From NCBI GenBank assembly GCA_018435665.1, contig JAHDND010000192.1, forward strand, positions 1 to 64,000: a stretch of 64,000 bases of DNA. Reading direction: 5' to 3'. Position numbers and translations under genes: made by a program. This document shows, piece by piece, positions 62,655 to 64,000 of the stretch (position 1 is the stretch's first letter; each line of letters begins with the position of its first letter). The notes beneath the pieces are model-generated. The model was not told the DNA's origin. It did no database searches and saw only the letters and a list, made by a program, of their open reading frames with translations. This DNA is from Candidatus Thiosymbion sp. Its GTDB lineage: Bacteria > Pseudomonadota > Gammaproteobacteria > Chromatiales > Chromatiaceae.

Positions 62655-62781
62655 CCGCTCCATTAGGATCAAGTCAGGTGCGCTGCCTTCCTCCGCGACA
62701 CTGTCTTGAGACAATGCCTCGCCCCTCACGCCTTACCCCGGGGCCTTCCCCCCTTCAATAGCAGAGAGCCTCACCTCGCCC

Positions 62782-64000
62782 ATGGCCTTGAAAGACACCG
62801 CGAAGAATGCGCTTACGGATCATGCTCTGGAAGTGCCGGTCTTGCCCCTGAGGGACGTCGTCGTCTATCCGCACATGGTTATTCCACTCTTCGTGGGCCG
62901 GGACAAATCGATCCGCGCCCTGGACAGTGCCATGACCAGCGATAAGCAGATCCTGCTTATCGCCCAGAAGAGCGCGGAGACCGACGAACCGGGGGCCGAG
63001 GATCTGCATGAGGTCGGCACCCTGGCCAATGTGCTGCAACTGTTGAAGCTGCCCGACGGCACCGTCAAGGTACTGGTGGAGGGGATGCGTCGGGCGCGCA
63101 TCGATCATTACATCGAGACCGGTGACCTCTTCGTCGCGGCCGTGTCCCCCCTCAGCGAGACTCTGGCCCTGGACGAGCGGGAGATGGATGTCCTGATGCG
63201 TTCGGCCCTCGGGCTCTTCGATCAGTATGTCAAGCTCAATAAAAAGGTACCGCCGGAGGTGCTGACCTCGTTGGCGGGTATCGATGACGCCGCGCGGCTG
63301 GCGGATACCATGGCCGCGCACATGGCCCTGCGCCTGGAAGAAAAGCAGCGGGTCTTGGAGATCACCGACGTCCAGGAGCGCCTGGAGCACCTGATGGGGC
63401 TGATGGAGGGCGAGAATGACATCCTCCAGACGGAAAAGCGCATCCGTGGCCGCGTCAAGAAGCAGATGGAGAAGAATCAGCGCGAGTATTACCTCAATGA
63501 GCAGATGAAGGCGATTCAGAAGGAACTGGGGGACCTGGAGGAGGCCCCGCCGAGCGAGACCGAGGAACTGGCCAAGCGCATCGAGGATGCCGGCATGCCC
63601 AAGGAGGTAAAAGACAAGGCCCTGGCTGAGTTGCGCAAGTTCAAGCTCATGTCGCCCATGTCCTCCGAGGCGACGGTGGTGCGTAACTATATCGATACCC
63701 TGTGCGGCGTACCCTGGAAGAAGCGTACCCGGATCCGCAATGACCTCGCCGCCGCCGAGGAGGTGCTGGAGAAGGATCACTATGGCCTGGAAAAGGTCAA
63801 GGAACGCATCCTCGAATACCTGGCCGTGCAGCAGCGGGTGCGCAAGCTCAAGGGTCCCATCCTCTGCCTGGTGGGCCCGCCGGGCGTCGGCAAGACCTCC
63901 CTTGGCCAGTCCATCGCCCGCGCCACCAATCGCAAGTTCGTGCGCATGTCCCTGGGCGGGGTGCGTGACGAGGCGGAGATCCGCGGTCACCGCCGCACCT
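62782..64000 (+). CDS. lon: ATP-dependent protease La, N-terminal part
   Basis: The gene runs off the window end; 406 codons are visible. It starts [20 protein letters not shown] with the Lon N-terminal substrate-recognition domain ([20 protein letters not shown]), the coiled middle ([20 protein letters not shown]) and Walker [10 protein letters not shown] near the end (about residue 370). The Ser-Lys protease domain is outside. Position after tig-clpP-clpX is canonical. Confidence 0.97.
   Translation, partial: MALKDTAKNALTDHALEVPVLPLRDVVVYPHMVIPLFVGRDKSIRALDSAMTSDKQILLIAQKSAETDEPGAEDLHEVGTLANVLQLLKLPDGTVKVLVEGMRRARIDHYIETGDLFVAAVSPLSETLALDEREMDVLMRSALGLFDQYVKLNKKVPPEVLTSLAGIDDAARLADTMAAHMALRLEEKQRVLEITDVQERLEHLMGLMEGENDILQTEKRIRGRVKKQMEKNQREYYLNEQMKAIQKELGDLEEAPPSETEELAKRIEDAGMPKEVKDKALAELRKFKLMSPMSSEATVVRNYIDTLCGVPWKKRTRIRNDLAAAEEVLEKDHYGLEKVKERILEYLAVQQRVRKLKGPILCLVGPPGVGKTSLGQSIARATNRKFVRMSLGGVRDEAEIRGHRRT

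Overview
The window is a GC-rich stretch of a gammaproteobacterial chromosome, most probably from a purple sulfur bacterium (Chromatiaceae). This is inferred from a hoxEFUYHW bidirectional NAD-linked hydrogenase operon beside gammaproteobacterial gene neighbourhoods (bamD/rluD/pgeF, mutY/yggX, tig-clpP-clpX-lon, ilvBHC). No rRNA or photosynthesis gene is present, so the assignment rests on gene content only.

Layout. 1-2514 is the end of an integrated element: on the minus strand a Cro-like regulator, a lambda-O-like replication protein carrying five iteron-like repeats inside its gene, a small replication-associated protein and the first 24 codons of an M15 endolysin; a CI-like repressor diverges on the plus strand. 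The element ends at what looks like the 3' end of tRNA-fMet followed by that tRNA's terminator. 2740-9394 holds a 7TM-DISM hybrid histidine kinase and ilvBHC. 9530-16051 holds a decayed glycosyltransferase, a short BatD-like protein and hrpA. 15997-22207 (minus) is the hydrogenase operon and its maturation protease. 22578-31051 carries valS, ppdK, htpX, tRNA-Ala, tRNA-Glu and glnB. 31130-39482 carries bamD, then divergently rluD, pgeF, a GcvR-like gene, def, prc and gshA. 39755-46628 is a tightly overlapping operon of a TRAP transporter (dctPQM), an indolepyruvate:ferredoxin oxidoreductase (iorAB) and a PaaK-type aryl-CoA ligase, which suggests uptake and interconversion of aryl acids. 46701-52159 (minus) has fetAB, trmB, thiG, a KefB-like antiporter and thiS. 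52369-64000 has an acyl-CoA synthetase, tRNA-Gly, asmA, mutY, yggX, tRNA-Phe and the protein quality-control cluster tig-clpP-clpX-lon (lon cut by the window end).

The most unusual property is how often repeats and low-complexity DNA sit in and around housekeeping genes. Three dispersed families recur: F1 (about 100 bp, long inverted repeat), F2 (about 65 bp, often in tandem) and F3 (a CCCTCTCCCC...GGGGAGAGGGG palindrome). F2 is fused in frame to the 5' end of pgeF, and F3 lies in frame twice inside hrpA. Separate in-frame tandem or low-complexity inserts occur in valS, gshA, iorB, hoxF, pgeF and hrpA. This resembles in-frame palindromic-element insertion known from Rickettsia, but with different sequences.

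Starts were chosen by Shine-Dalgarno match, overlap with the upstream stop, or remembered family N-termini. All family assignments are by eye, without database searches.
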